A DNA stretch of 64,000 nucleotides, taken from NCBI RefSeq assembly GCF_015594925.2, contig NZ_CP087591.1, forward strand, positions 1,302,001-1,366,000, read 5' to 3'. Both the position numbers and the translations under genes were made by a program. Below, piece after piece: positions 32,818-40,249 of the stretch (position 1 is its first letter; every line of letters begins with the position of its first letter). The stretch comes from Vibrio sp. VB16. GTDB lineage: Bacteria > Pseudomonadota > Gammaproteobacteria > Enterobacterales > Vibrionaceae. Under the pieces are notes generated by a model. It worked only from the letters and a program-made list of their open reading frames with translations. It did not search any database and was not told the DNA's origin.

Positions 32818-34990
32818 TCTCGAAAGGATCTGGTTCGTCTAAGTTTTGTTGCTTATTGCGGGGCTTTTGAGATGGTGTATCTCCTAAGATGTTGTTGATG
32901 TCTTCTGACCGTTGTTGTTTCTCTACATCTCCGACGATTTGATTACGAATTTTGATTCCAGGTTGGATGTTTTTTGCATGAGATTTCTTTCTGTGTTTGG
33001 TTTTAGCCAGAGTTTGTTTATCTATTTCATTAAGTTCATTCAGTAAATCAATTTTCTCTGAATGTTCCTTTTCCTTATGGTGACTTAACTTGTGTTTAGT
33101 TAACTCAAGCTGGTGTAGTGCGTTTGCTCGAATTTGATTTCTGTAGGCTTCTGAACGATCAGTCAATTCAAGTTGAAGTATTTCGCCATCGGCTTCGTCT
33201 TGCCACCAAATGTAGTTTGTAGAGTTGTCGTCATAACGAACTTCTATCTTTATTCTTCCCTCATTTTTTGCAAGATCAAGCCATTGCCTGCTCACTATTT
33301 CGTTTGAACTGTAATATAGTCCTTGGAAATACACACCTTGAGGACGGATAGTTGCTTTTCCTGGTGGTAACAGAGCAAACCTTAATTTATTAACAGGTAC
33401 GGTAGCAGGAGGAATAACCATTTCCCTAAGTCCATAGGTGTACAGCTCTCTCGGCGTGAAGCCTATATCATCTCGTGACATTTCGAAGTTGTGGTTATTC
33501 ACTCGCGCACGGTTGTTGTTCGTGTACATTATTGTTTTAATTAGGCGTTTCATGAAATCGTCGAAACTCATAGCGACCGTGCGTGAAGCATGTTGAGATT
33601 CCTTCATTGGGGTTTTAAATACTTGCCCAGCAACAAAATTCACGGCTGTATTTTGGTAAATTCGAAATGCTTGCTCCACGGTTCCTTTCATGTCGCCTCT
33701 GTGGAATGCCGTGAAACCCGCGAGATTAATACCAATTTTCCCTTTCATGATTGCTTCGATATTTTTGTCGGTATACTCAGAGCCCCGATCCATCACGAGT
33801 TGATTACAAGCGTGGTGACAAGGCCAGTCTTCTTCCTGGATTTCAATGCCATACTGCTTACAAAACTCGACTTTATCTGTTAGTGCGTTAAAAAGAGCTT
33901 GGCTAGCACCACTCCAGTTGGGGCCGCTGAAAGACGCATGAACGCCAACTATCATCCCAGACCAAGTGTCAGCTACTAAGTAAACAATGGGGCGACCACA
34001 AGATAATAGCTGCTCCTTGTCATATGGAAACAGAATATATTCATCGACCATCGTCGCGTCTATTTCGTATCTATCTGTTGGCCCACGTAGATCTTGTCTT
34101 GCAAGTCCAGGTTTACCTGATTTGTCTTTCTTAAAGCTGATTTCGCCAACTTCTTTTCGTATAAATACAAGAGGCCCAACAGCTTTCTTTAAGTGATATT
34201 TGAAACTTTCTGGTGATATCAAATGATTTCTTGGAAGTCCTATTGTCAGAGGTGCTGAGCCTTCAAGCTTAGGTTTAACCGTTGGGTAGAGGTATTCTCG
34301 GCAAAACTCTTCATACAAGTAGCTCAATCTAACTTTAGAACCCGAAGGGATCTTTTTTGAAAACTTTTCTATTGCTTTGAGGTCTTGCTCGGTTATACCT
34401 CGGTATGGGTTTCCATACTTAGTTTTAGGGCCAGACTTGTTATTCAATTTAATATTCCCCTTTACGTCTATATCTGGTTTAACAGGAAGAGTTTGATTGC
34501 TTCCGCAGTGTCTCCAGAGAGGCAGTAGTGCATTTTTATGTGAACCAAAAAACCAGTAACGGTTGAGTTTTTGTGATACGTATTTACGTTCACGATCTGA
34601 TTTATGTATTAACTCTTCAAGCATCCCTCTACTATCACCAAATAAATACTGATATTTTTTTTGGGGATCCAAAACTAGAGGAGAAATAACATCGAAAGCT
34701 TCGTCTCTCTTTTTGAGCCATTTAACCCGACTTCTTGACTTTGTTATGAGTTCATTGTCACTAGAATACAACAGCAGTGAGTGAGCACTTTCTTCCAATT
34801 GCCAAGCTTTTTTTCTAAGTTGTGTCGTTAGCATCTCTAGGCCAAGCGTGAATGGACGAAGGGGTATTTTTTTCTTAAGATCGGTAACTGCAATTAACTT
34901 CTGTTCGTGGCAGACATCAACTATCAAGTAGTCGATTTGGTCTGTAGTCGAGACGATACGTTGATTAATACGCATTACATAATGTCTCAT
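32807..34990 (-). CDS. tnsB: TnsB DDE transposase
   Basis: A 727-aa retroviral-integrase-superfamily transposase. The catalytic triad is Asp311 (RYEIDATMVDEY), Asp401 (LVMDRGSEYT) and Glu439 (GTVEQAFR). N-terminal DNA-binding regions precede it (about 1-290), and a Lys-rich C-terminal tail (about 640-727) follows, which in Tn7 contacts TnsC. It recognises the 19-bp end repeats and makes the 3' nicks and strand transfers. It overlaps tnsA by 26 bp. It is close to Tn7 TnsB in size (about 700 aa). Confidence 0.92.
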   Translation of the reverse strand: MRHYVMRINQRIVSTTDQIDYLIVDVCHEQKLIAVTDLKKKIPLRPFTLGLEMLTTQLRKKAWQLEESAHSLLLYSSDNELITKSRSRVKWLKKRDEAFDVISPLVLDPQKKYQYLFGDSRGMLEELIHKSDRERKYVSQKLNRYWFFGSHKNALLPLWRHCGSNQTLPVKPDIDVKGNIKLNNKSGPKTKYGNPYRGITEQDLKAIEKFSKKIPSGSKVRLSYLYEEFCREYLYPTVKPKLEGSAPLTIGLPRNHLISPESFKYHLKKAVGPLVFIRKEVGEISFKKDKSGKPGLARQDLRGPTDRYEIDATMVDEYILFPYDKEQLLSCGRPIVYLVADTWSGMIVGVHASFSGPNWSGASQALFNALTDKVEFCKQYGIEIQEEDWPCHHACNQLVMDRGSEYTDKNIEAIMKGKIGINLAGFTAFHRGDMKGTVEQAFRIYQNTAVNFVAGQVFKTPMKESQHASRTVAMSFDDFMKRLIKTIMYTNNNRARVNNHNFEMSRDDIGFTPRELYTYGLREMVIPPATVPVNKLRFALLPPGKATIRPQGVYFQGLYYSSNEIVSRQWLDLAKNEGRIKIEVRYDDNSTNYIWWQDEADGEILQLELTDRSEAYRNQIRANALHQLELTKHKLSHHKEKEHSEKIDLLNELNEIDKQTLAKTKHRKKSHAKNIQPGIKIRNQIVGDVEKQQRSEDINNILGDTPSQKPRNKQQNLDEPDPFESEE

Positions 34991-35837
34991 TCATTGCTAA
35001 AGGGCGGTACAGCTCAATTTTTGTATTTAGGTCGACAGGAAGATCATCGTTATAGCAGGCGTACTGAAACAACCTAAACATTTGGTCTAAAGTTATGTTG
35101 TGTGTTTCGGCAACGAACGTTAATTGGGTCTTTAGAGTGTCGGTAGGCTTGTCTTTTAAGCTTCTAATCAGTGTCAGTACCATTGATGTGTACAACGCTT
35201 GGGGAACTTCAAGGTGTAGTGGGCTTAAAAAACATTCCCTTAACCATTTCAGGTTATATGTCTTATTTGGGTTTAGATCTTGTTCAGTCATTTGCACTAA
35301 GGTTAAACCTTGTTTCTCCCAGTAAAGTCGCTCTATTTGGAATTTCTGACGTGTACGACTTACTTTTTGAGCAGACTCGTGTTTGGTGCTTAGTGCTTTC
35401 GATGGCTTATAGTTATATGGTTGAATTTTATCTGTATTTGAATTTATATCACGTGTGATTGCTAACATGTCGGTTGTCATAGTGTTTGCTGGAATAACTT
35501 TAGTCTGGTGGTCTCTCTCTTTATACCTCGATGGATGATATATATTTAATTCTTCTGCACAGCGCAGTGTTTGGTTGATCGGTAGAGGGTATTGTTCGTA
35601 TATTTCAATGACATTCTTTTGATGCTCTAAATGCAGAAATAAAGACAACTCCCCTTGACTCAATAAATGAACGTTACGATTTAGCTTATGACTGAATATA
35701 ATATTACACAAACCGACACTATTCGACTGTCTAACAGTAATATATGGCTTGTATCCATCGGAGCTAATGGATTTCTGATGTCGCTCTATTTTATTTAATT
35801 CGCGCTCTGTGATTTCAGGCTGCTTAACTCTTTTCAT
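34965..35837 (-). CDS. tnsA: TnsA endonuclease (5'-strand cleavage)
   Basis: A 290-aa restriction-enzyme-like nuclease that cuts the 5' ends so that the element moves by cut-and-paste. Alignment by eye to Tn7 TnsA places the triad at Glu63 (LLSQGELSLF), Asp123 (MTTDMLAI) and Lys144 (YNYKPSKAL). The C-terminal half has QIERLYWEKQGLTLVQMTEQDLNP. It is the first gene of the overlapping tnsABC-tniQ-tnsD operon. A GTTAGGT region lies upstream of the ATG. Unlike in Tn7, it is 4.4 kb from the right end. Confidence 0.92.
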   Translation of the reverse strand: MKRVKQPEITERELNKIERHQKSISSDGYKPYITVRQSNSVGLCNIIFSHKLNRNVHLLSQGELSLFLHLEHQKNVIEIYEQYPLPINQTLRCAEELNIYHPSRYKERDHQTKVIPANTMTTDMLAITRDINSNTDKIQPYNYKPSKALSTKHESAQKVSRTRQKFQIERLYWEKQGLTLVQMTEQDLNPNKTYNLKWLRECFLSPLHLEVPQALYTSMVLTLIRSLKDKPTDTLKTQLTFVAETHNITLDQMFRLFQYACYNDDLPVDLNTKIELYRPLAMNETLCNAY

Positions 35838-36286
35838 AATATAACCTAACTCTGAGATGTAATTATTAATAGCAGTGGGTCAAATTATTGTCCAATGATT
35901 TTTTGTTTGTTAGATGCTGTTTTTAAACGATTTTTATTGGTTATAATAATTTGGGTGGTTTCTTGTTTTTAGTATATTTAGTATATTTAGTGATTTTTTG
36001 ATTCCAAATCAATTGGTTGGGAATCATATATTATAACTTATAAAATAAGCTGAATTCGTGATAATAATATAACCTAAATAAATGGAGTTGAGAGTGTTTA
36101 TATATATCAACGCCTTAAGGGTTATTAATTGATTTTATGATCGCGATCAAATAATTGATGTGTATTTGTCATGGAAGAATCCTATTCTGGAATAAATATT
36201 TAGTGTGGTTACTGTTTCTCGTTGTTACTTTCTATGGGGAGGTCTACATTGGTATTATGGTTCCAATATAATTTAGGAGTAGTTGG
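35838..36286. promoter_or_regulatory. AT-rich divergent promoter region of the tns operon
   Basis: 450 bp of very AT-rich DNA between divergent tnsA and the 36287 gene. It contains repeated AGTATATTT near 35975, an inverted pair GATTCC / GGGAATC at about 36000-36026, and the perfect 12-bp palindrome TGATCGCGATCA at 36138-36149. These are candidate operators controlling transposase expression; no regulator is identified. Confidence 0.5.
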
Positions 36287-36736
36287 ATGGTTACACCAGA
36301 ACGCTTCATTGAAATGGCTTGGTTATTGGAGCTATCAATCTGTTCACTCATTAAAGAAACAACCCCTCATGATTATCTCGATAGATGTCGAGAACTGGCA
36401 GCTAAGCAGGGTATAAGGGTTTATACCTTAGACTTTTCACGATATGAATCTCCGCGCGTGGCCTTGGCCGCTGAAGAAAACCAAGAGTTATTGCAGGTGT
36501 TGGAGCGTTGTAGACGAAAAACACTCGTCATCTTTGAAGGGGCTGATGCGCTGGCCCCTTTAGAGTGTAATGAGACGTTTTGGCTGAGGTCAGCTATCGT
36601 TGCTGCGAATAACTCTCTGGTGGTTATGATTTCTTTTGAAGCTAAAGAATCATATAAGAACTTTCTTTATCATAGGAGTTCACCTTTTTACTTGTCAGCA
36701 ATACCTCTATGGCATGGGCTACAGGCAAGAATATGA
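36287..36736 (+). CDS. Unrecognised small protein resembling an AAA+ core without a P-loop
   Basis: A 149-aa protein. TLVIFEGADAL at residues 79-89 looks like a Walker B strand, and the later LVVMISFEAKESYKNFLYHRSSPFYL resembles the sensor and post-sensor segment of STAND/AAA ATPases. No Walker A is present, and the protein is half the size of such domains. A good AGGAG box lies 8 bp before the ATG, so it is likely expressed. It sits between the tns promoter and the defence pair, divergent from tnsA. It may be a truncated ATPase or a regulator of TnsC-like proteins. Function unknown. Confidence 0.6.
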   Translation: MVTPERFIEMAWLLELSICSLIKETTPHDYLDRCRELAAKQGIRVYTLDFSRYESPRVALAAEENQELLQVLERCRRKTLVIFEGADALAPLECNETFWLRSAIVAANNSLVVMISFEAKESYKNFLYHRSSPFYLSAIPLWHGLQARI

Positions 36737-36815
36737 TAAAGAGCACACTGTTTATGGTGTAATTGATACTAATTGCATCTGAATTTGGTGGAGATACTGG
36801 GTATCTAACTAGAGC

Positions 36816-36838
36816 AGCGCGAGCAGTAGGCTCGCGCT
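36816..36838. terminator. Bidirectional hairpin terminator
   Basis: Perfect 9-bp stem AGCGCGAGC / GCTCGCGCT with a 5-nt loop between convergent genes at 36736 and 36868. The T-run is weak on both sides. Confidence 0.65.
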
Positions 36839-36867
36839 TGATGAGTTTGGTGATTAAGCTAAGTATC

Positions 36868-38598
36868 TCAACTTAAAATATCCATAGTTTCATTGATATA
36901 CTGGTCGCATTCCCCTTGGTATTTCGCTAGAAATGATCTTTGCTTAGTATTCTCTCCGATACAAATCAAGTTCGCGTTACCCCCAAAATGTTTCATGTTG
37001 TATGACTTAGCAGAATGTGCATTACTTTTTGAGTCGGCTATTGAAAAAATGAACTGTTGATCTGATGGCGTATGACTGTTGATAAAATGAAGAATTTCAT
37101 CCTTGCTTTCATCCTCGAAATCACCTTCAAATATGGCATCAAGTACGAACGGCAACACATGTACATACTCAGTTTTTTTGATCGTCTCTACAAAGGTGAA
37201 ATTGTAAGCCAGAAGAGTCTTCAACAATTCAACGCCTTGTCTTGGAAATGCAGGTATATCATAGAGTAAGTAGAACCTATCGTCTTCGAAAGGTTTCACG
37301 TGCAATTCAGATGCATACTTTTCAAAAGTAGATTTGAATGAATAACTTGCATTTCTTCTTTCTTTCTTAACGGCTTCATCGGTTTTGAATTTGCTAAGTT
37401 CTCCTTCAATAGACAGTATTCTTGATGTTATTTCACCAAGCTTACTATTAAGCTCTCCTGATACCTCTACGTTGACTTTATTTTTTAACCATGAGTCTAA
37501 GGTTACATCGTCAACCTTATACTCTAAGAGTTCATAATAATCCTGTTCAACAACCTGGCGTTTCTCGTCAATGTCATTGATTATTGCGTTCAATTTTCCT
37601 TGAGAATCTTTGAGTGCTTTAATGTTCTTGTTTAACTCTTTTATTTGCGCTTCAGTATCATTCTTATCTTGGAGGAAATTATAAGTATCTTCTATTGAAT
37701 GAGATAGTGTGTGCGAGCACGTAGGGCACTTTTCAGCAGCCAGAATATTTGTCTTCAGGTTACGCCTAACCCTAAGCAGAGTTTTTCTACTTTCCTCTAA
37801 TAGTGTAATCTTGTTGCATATGGACAAGTATTCTTTTTCTAGCCTAATCAGCTCAGATTTATTCTCTTTATATGGCTCAATGTATTCGTTAGTTTTAGCT
37901 GTAAATGCTTCATCCTTCATTTTAGCTAATTTGAACTTCTTGTTGTTTTGCTCGATCTTGTGAAGAAGCCTAGATTCAGCTTCTAGCTCTTTCTTTTCTC
38001 GATCGAGGCGAGTTTTTTCAAGGCGGTCGTAATTATTTGTAATACCTAGAAAGTAGTCAAAAAAATCGTTCTTAAAGTTCTTAACAAAGTCCAAGCCTCG
38101 GAATGATTTATGGCGATATACCCAGCCAACGTCTTGTGCTATGTAGTAAGGCAAAAACATCGCTTCTAGCGATGCTGGTTTATATTCATTGTCATACTCC
38201 AATTGTAGGGTAAAGCCCAATAGCTCAGACAAAAACACTTTCAGCTTAACATGTTCTCGCGAATTATTACCGCCAATACCTATGAACTTAATTGGTGGTT
38301 GTTCCCCAACTTTAATAGAAACGATCTCATCATCTCGAACTATTGAAACATTGGTAGGCACAGGGTTATGAATAGTTAGATCTAGTCTAAAAATCACGTT
38401 CTCTGTCAGCAAGTCGGCAAGTTTCCTTTTTTCATCATTGATTCCAAAGGTATAGTGCAATGCCTGAATAAATGTGCTTTTACCAGACGTATTCTTACCA
38501 TGAACAATATTAATTCCCTTAGAGAAGGTAGAATCGAAATATTTTTCTGCTTTGCTGCTATATGCAAAGAATTTGTTATATTCTACGGAAATTCCCAT
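36868..38598 (-). CDS. Rad50/SMC-like ATPase with CxxC hook, Lamassu LmuB-like
   Basis: A 576-aa ATPase. Walker A GKNTSGKS lies at residues 34-41. A coiled-coil (about 195-290) leads to a zinc-hook-type CPTC (Cys291, Cys294), and a return coiled-coil runs to about 420. A Walker B-like LPFVLDAIFEGD lies in the C-terminal head. This is the layout of Rad50 and of LmuB from Lamassu anti-phage and anti-plasmid systems. It follows the DUF4297-like gene by only 2 bp, so the two are one operon. It probably senses DNA ends and licenses the nuclease. The length is at the short end for such proteins. Confidence 0.75.
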   Translation of the reverse strand: MGISVEYNKFFAYSSKAEKYFDSTFSKGINIVHGKNTSGKSTFIQALHYTFGINDEKRKLADLLTENVIFRLDLTIHNPVPTNVSIVRDDEIVSIKVGEQPPIKFIGIGGNNSREHVKLKVFLSELLGFTLQLEYDNEYKPASLEAMFLPYYIAQDVGWVYRHKSFRGLDFVKNFKNDFFDYFLGITNNYDRLEKTRLDREKKELEAESRLLHKIEQNNKKFKLAKMKDEAFTAKTNEYIEPYKENKSELIRLEKEYLSICNKITLLEESRKTLLRVRRNLKTNILAAEKCPTCSHTLSHSIEDTYNFLQDKNDTEAQIKELNKNIKALKDSQGKLNAIINDIDEKRQVVEQDYYELLEYKVDDVTLDSWLKNKVNVEVSGELNSKLGEITSRILSIEGELSKFKTDEAVKKERRNASYSFKSTFEKYASELHVKPFEDDRFYLLYDIPAFPRQGVELLKTLLAYNFTFVETIKKTEYVHVLPFVLDAIFEGDFEDESKDEILHFINSHTPSDQQFIFSIADSKSNAHSAKSYNMKHFGGNANLICIGENTKQRSFLAKYQGECDQYINETMDILS

Positions 38599-38600
38599 TT

Positions 38601-39728
38601 TTAATCGTCCATTTTATTAATAGATTCAAAGTAAGCTGCATACATGGTGGCCTTTAAAGTTTGCTCGTCCAAGTTGGAGCTATGCTTTTGATTGAACAAA
38701 TCTACTAGTTCTTCTATACAGTCATCTTCATTGAATCCACTACATTTACGATAATTAGATTTCACAAATCCCAGGATCTTCTGATGTTCTGCTTCATCTT
38801 TACTCTTAAATAGGTCAAATGCTAGGCTGAACTTCATTTCAAATGAGTCTCGCTCAAATGGTTTAACTCCTAGTTTTCGACTAATGTCTCTACTATGGTC
38901 TCGCCAAAACTGGAATGCTTTTGATTTGGTGGTTATGATTTCGATGGCATTGTTGATATCTTGACTGTGTACTTGTTTTGATTTATCTGACAGCCTAGCC
39001 ATACTCTTCTGGTTGTATGTTAATTCAACATCTTTGAACAGCCTAAAGATCGAATCCAGTGCAGCCTTAGAGTCACTTATTTTCCTATCAAAGATATCTT
39101 CGAGTTTGGTTCTTAACTGATTTTCTTGTTCTTTATTTGTTCGATTGAAGTCGATGTACAAGAATTTTAAATTGTTTAGTTCTTCATACAAATTTTCACT
39201 GTTGTATGAGTTATGCGTTGTAAGTTTTGTGGTAAGAGCATTTTGTATTATAGGATCTAACTCTGAGTAGATTACTTCTGAGTCTGCTTCACTTACGATT
39301 TGGCTATAGGTTTTGGTTGTCTGCTTTCCATCAGCGCCACATTTTACTTTCGTCGTTAATTTCATACTAGAGTTCGAAGAAAAGTAAAGGTCGTGACTAT
39401 AGTTGCTGCACTTAGGGTGGGGGTCTGCTATTAGCGTTTTCCCTACCTTAAGTATTTTTACTATTATCTCGGCAAGTTCAGTATCAATAGACCAATTGCC
39501 AACGGACTTCTTTTTCGATTGATATGTTTCTACTTTGACAGCCTGGCCGTGATCGTCTAGATGACAGAATAATATATCTTCTAAATGCTCTAGAGATAGA
39601 AAGTACTTTGAGCCATCAAATTTACTATCGTAGTTGTCCAGTATTAAGAAAAGAGCCATATTCCGCTGTAAGGCAAAGCCCTGCTGTGCAGTAACACCTG
39701 CATTTACACTTTGATCGACCAACACCAC
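38601..39728 (-). CDS. DUF4297/Cap4-like nuclease, Lamassu LmuA-like
   Basis: A 375-aa protein. Its N-terminal region has the order seen in Cap4/DUF4297 nucleases: AQQGFALQRNMALFLIL, then YFLSLEHLEDILF, then VETYQSKKKSVGNW, giving the PD-(D/E)xK-like D...Q-x-K arrangement. The remaining ~270 residues are helical and not recognised. Start codons are GTG-type (39728 or 39725) after AAGGAA. Paired with a Rad50-like ATPase, it fits a two-gene Lamassu-Cap4 type system that degrades DNA on infection. The family call is from motif reading and needs a profile search. Confidence 0.7.
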   Translation of the reverse strand: MVLVDQSVNAGVTAQQGFALQRNMALFLILDNYDSKFDGSKYFLSLEHLEDILFCHLDDHGQAVKVETYQSKKKSVGNWSIDTELAEIIVKILKVGKTLIADPHPKCSNYSHDLYFSSNSSMKLTTKVKCGADGKQTTKTYSQIVSEADSEVIYSELDPIIQNALTTKLTTHNSYNSENLYEELNNLKFLYIDFNRTNKEQENQLRTKLEDIFDRKISDSKAALDSIFRLFKDVELTYNQKSMARLSDKSKQVHSQDINNAIEIITTKSKAFQFWRDHSRDISRKLGVKPFERDSFEMKFSLAFDLFKSKDEAEHQKILGFVKSNYRKCSGFNEDDCIEELVDLFNQKHSSNLDEQTLKATMYAAYFESINKMDD

Positions 39729-40134
39729 TTCCTTGAATATAGTTTGTTCTAGCTACCTGGTAATAAATAGTAACGGATTCACTAATTACATGAAAAAATA
39801 TGCTATTTAATAGCCTAATTAGTTGATTCTTAAAAACTGAGTTTGTTTTATACAACACTAGAAGATTTGCAATATTATATCAGTCTCATATTTGATAGGC
39901 TATTGATAATGTTTGATTTCTGAGAGTCGGCGTTTCTTTGGAGGGGGATTTATGAAGAGCCTTATTATATGGCTTGAATCCAGTTAACTTTTTACAGAAA
40001 CCGAGGTTAGTTTCTTGATCTAGCCCATACGGTATTTACAATCTGTTAGGTTTATAAAAACAAACCGAGTACTACGAACCAGAAACAAAAAATTTAAGTC
40101 ATCTTGAGGATAGGTCAATGAGGTTTAGAATGAG
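39729..40134. other. Non-coding stretch inside the right end
   Basis: No gene supported. It carries the promoter of the Lamassu-like operon (reading left) and the ACAAACCGAG segment at 40060-40086 that is repeated near 26167. Confidence 0.5.
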
Positions 40135-40160
40135 AAAGGCGAACCAAACGGTTCGCCTTT
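40135..40160. terminator. Terminator just inside the transposon right end
   Basis: Perfect 11-bp stem AAAGGCGAACC / GGTTCGCCTTT with a 4-nt loop and T-run on the plus side and A-run on the other. It may insulate cargo from gcvP read-through. A related hairpin occurs in the right-end remnant at 18928-18953. Confidence 0.85.
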
Positions 40161-40172
40161 TTAATTCAAGTT

Positions 40173-40239
40173 AGTTTCCAATTTAGTTATCGGTTTCCAA
40201 CTCGGTTATCACAGTTTCCAACTTAGTTATCTGTGATCA
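40173..40239 (-). repeat. Transposon right end with three packed TnsB-type sites
   Basis: Sites read on the plus strand as AGTTTCCAATTTAGTTATC (40173-40191), GGTTTCCAACTCGGTTATC (40192-40210) and AGTTTCCAACTTAGTTATC (40213-40231), then the terminus TGTGATCA to 40239. The tight packing contrasts with the spaced left end, just as in Tn7. Confidence 0.9.
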
Positions 40240-40244
40240 ACTAA
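40240..40244. repeat. Target-site duplication, right copy (ACTAA)
   Basis: ACTAA directly follows the right terminus CTGTGATCA and matches 18993-18997. The gcvP stop codon is at 40250-40252, 5 bp further on. Confidence 0.9.
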
Positions 40245-40249
40245 AAATT

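Larger units (their letters stand above)
18998..40239. mobile_element. Tn7-like transposon, 21.2 kb, inserted beside gcvP
   Basis: The element is bounded by inverted TGATCACAGATAACTAAG ends and flanked by ACTAA duplications. It encodes TnsA, TnsB, TnsC, TniQ and TnsD-like proteins on the minus strand. As in Tn7, the left end carries three spaced, and the right end three packed, copies of a 19-bp site close to GATAACTAAGTTGGAAACT (compare the TnsB sites of Tn7, which share a TAGTTGGGAACT core). No cas genes or CRISPR array are present. The right end is 10 bp from the gcvP stop codon. Unusually, 4.4 kb of cargo lies between tnsA and the right end. Other cargo includes a P-loop ATPase, an orphan TnsA and integron cassettes. 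Confidence 0.92.

Noticed and set aside
18998..40239. CRISPR-associated transposon (CAST)
   Set aside because: It has Tn7-type core genes with two TniQ-family proteins but no Cascade, Cas12k or guide array; the termini also differ from the TGTTGAT type I recall for I-F3 elements.
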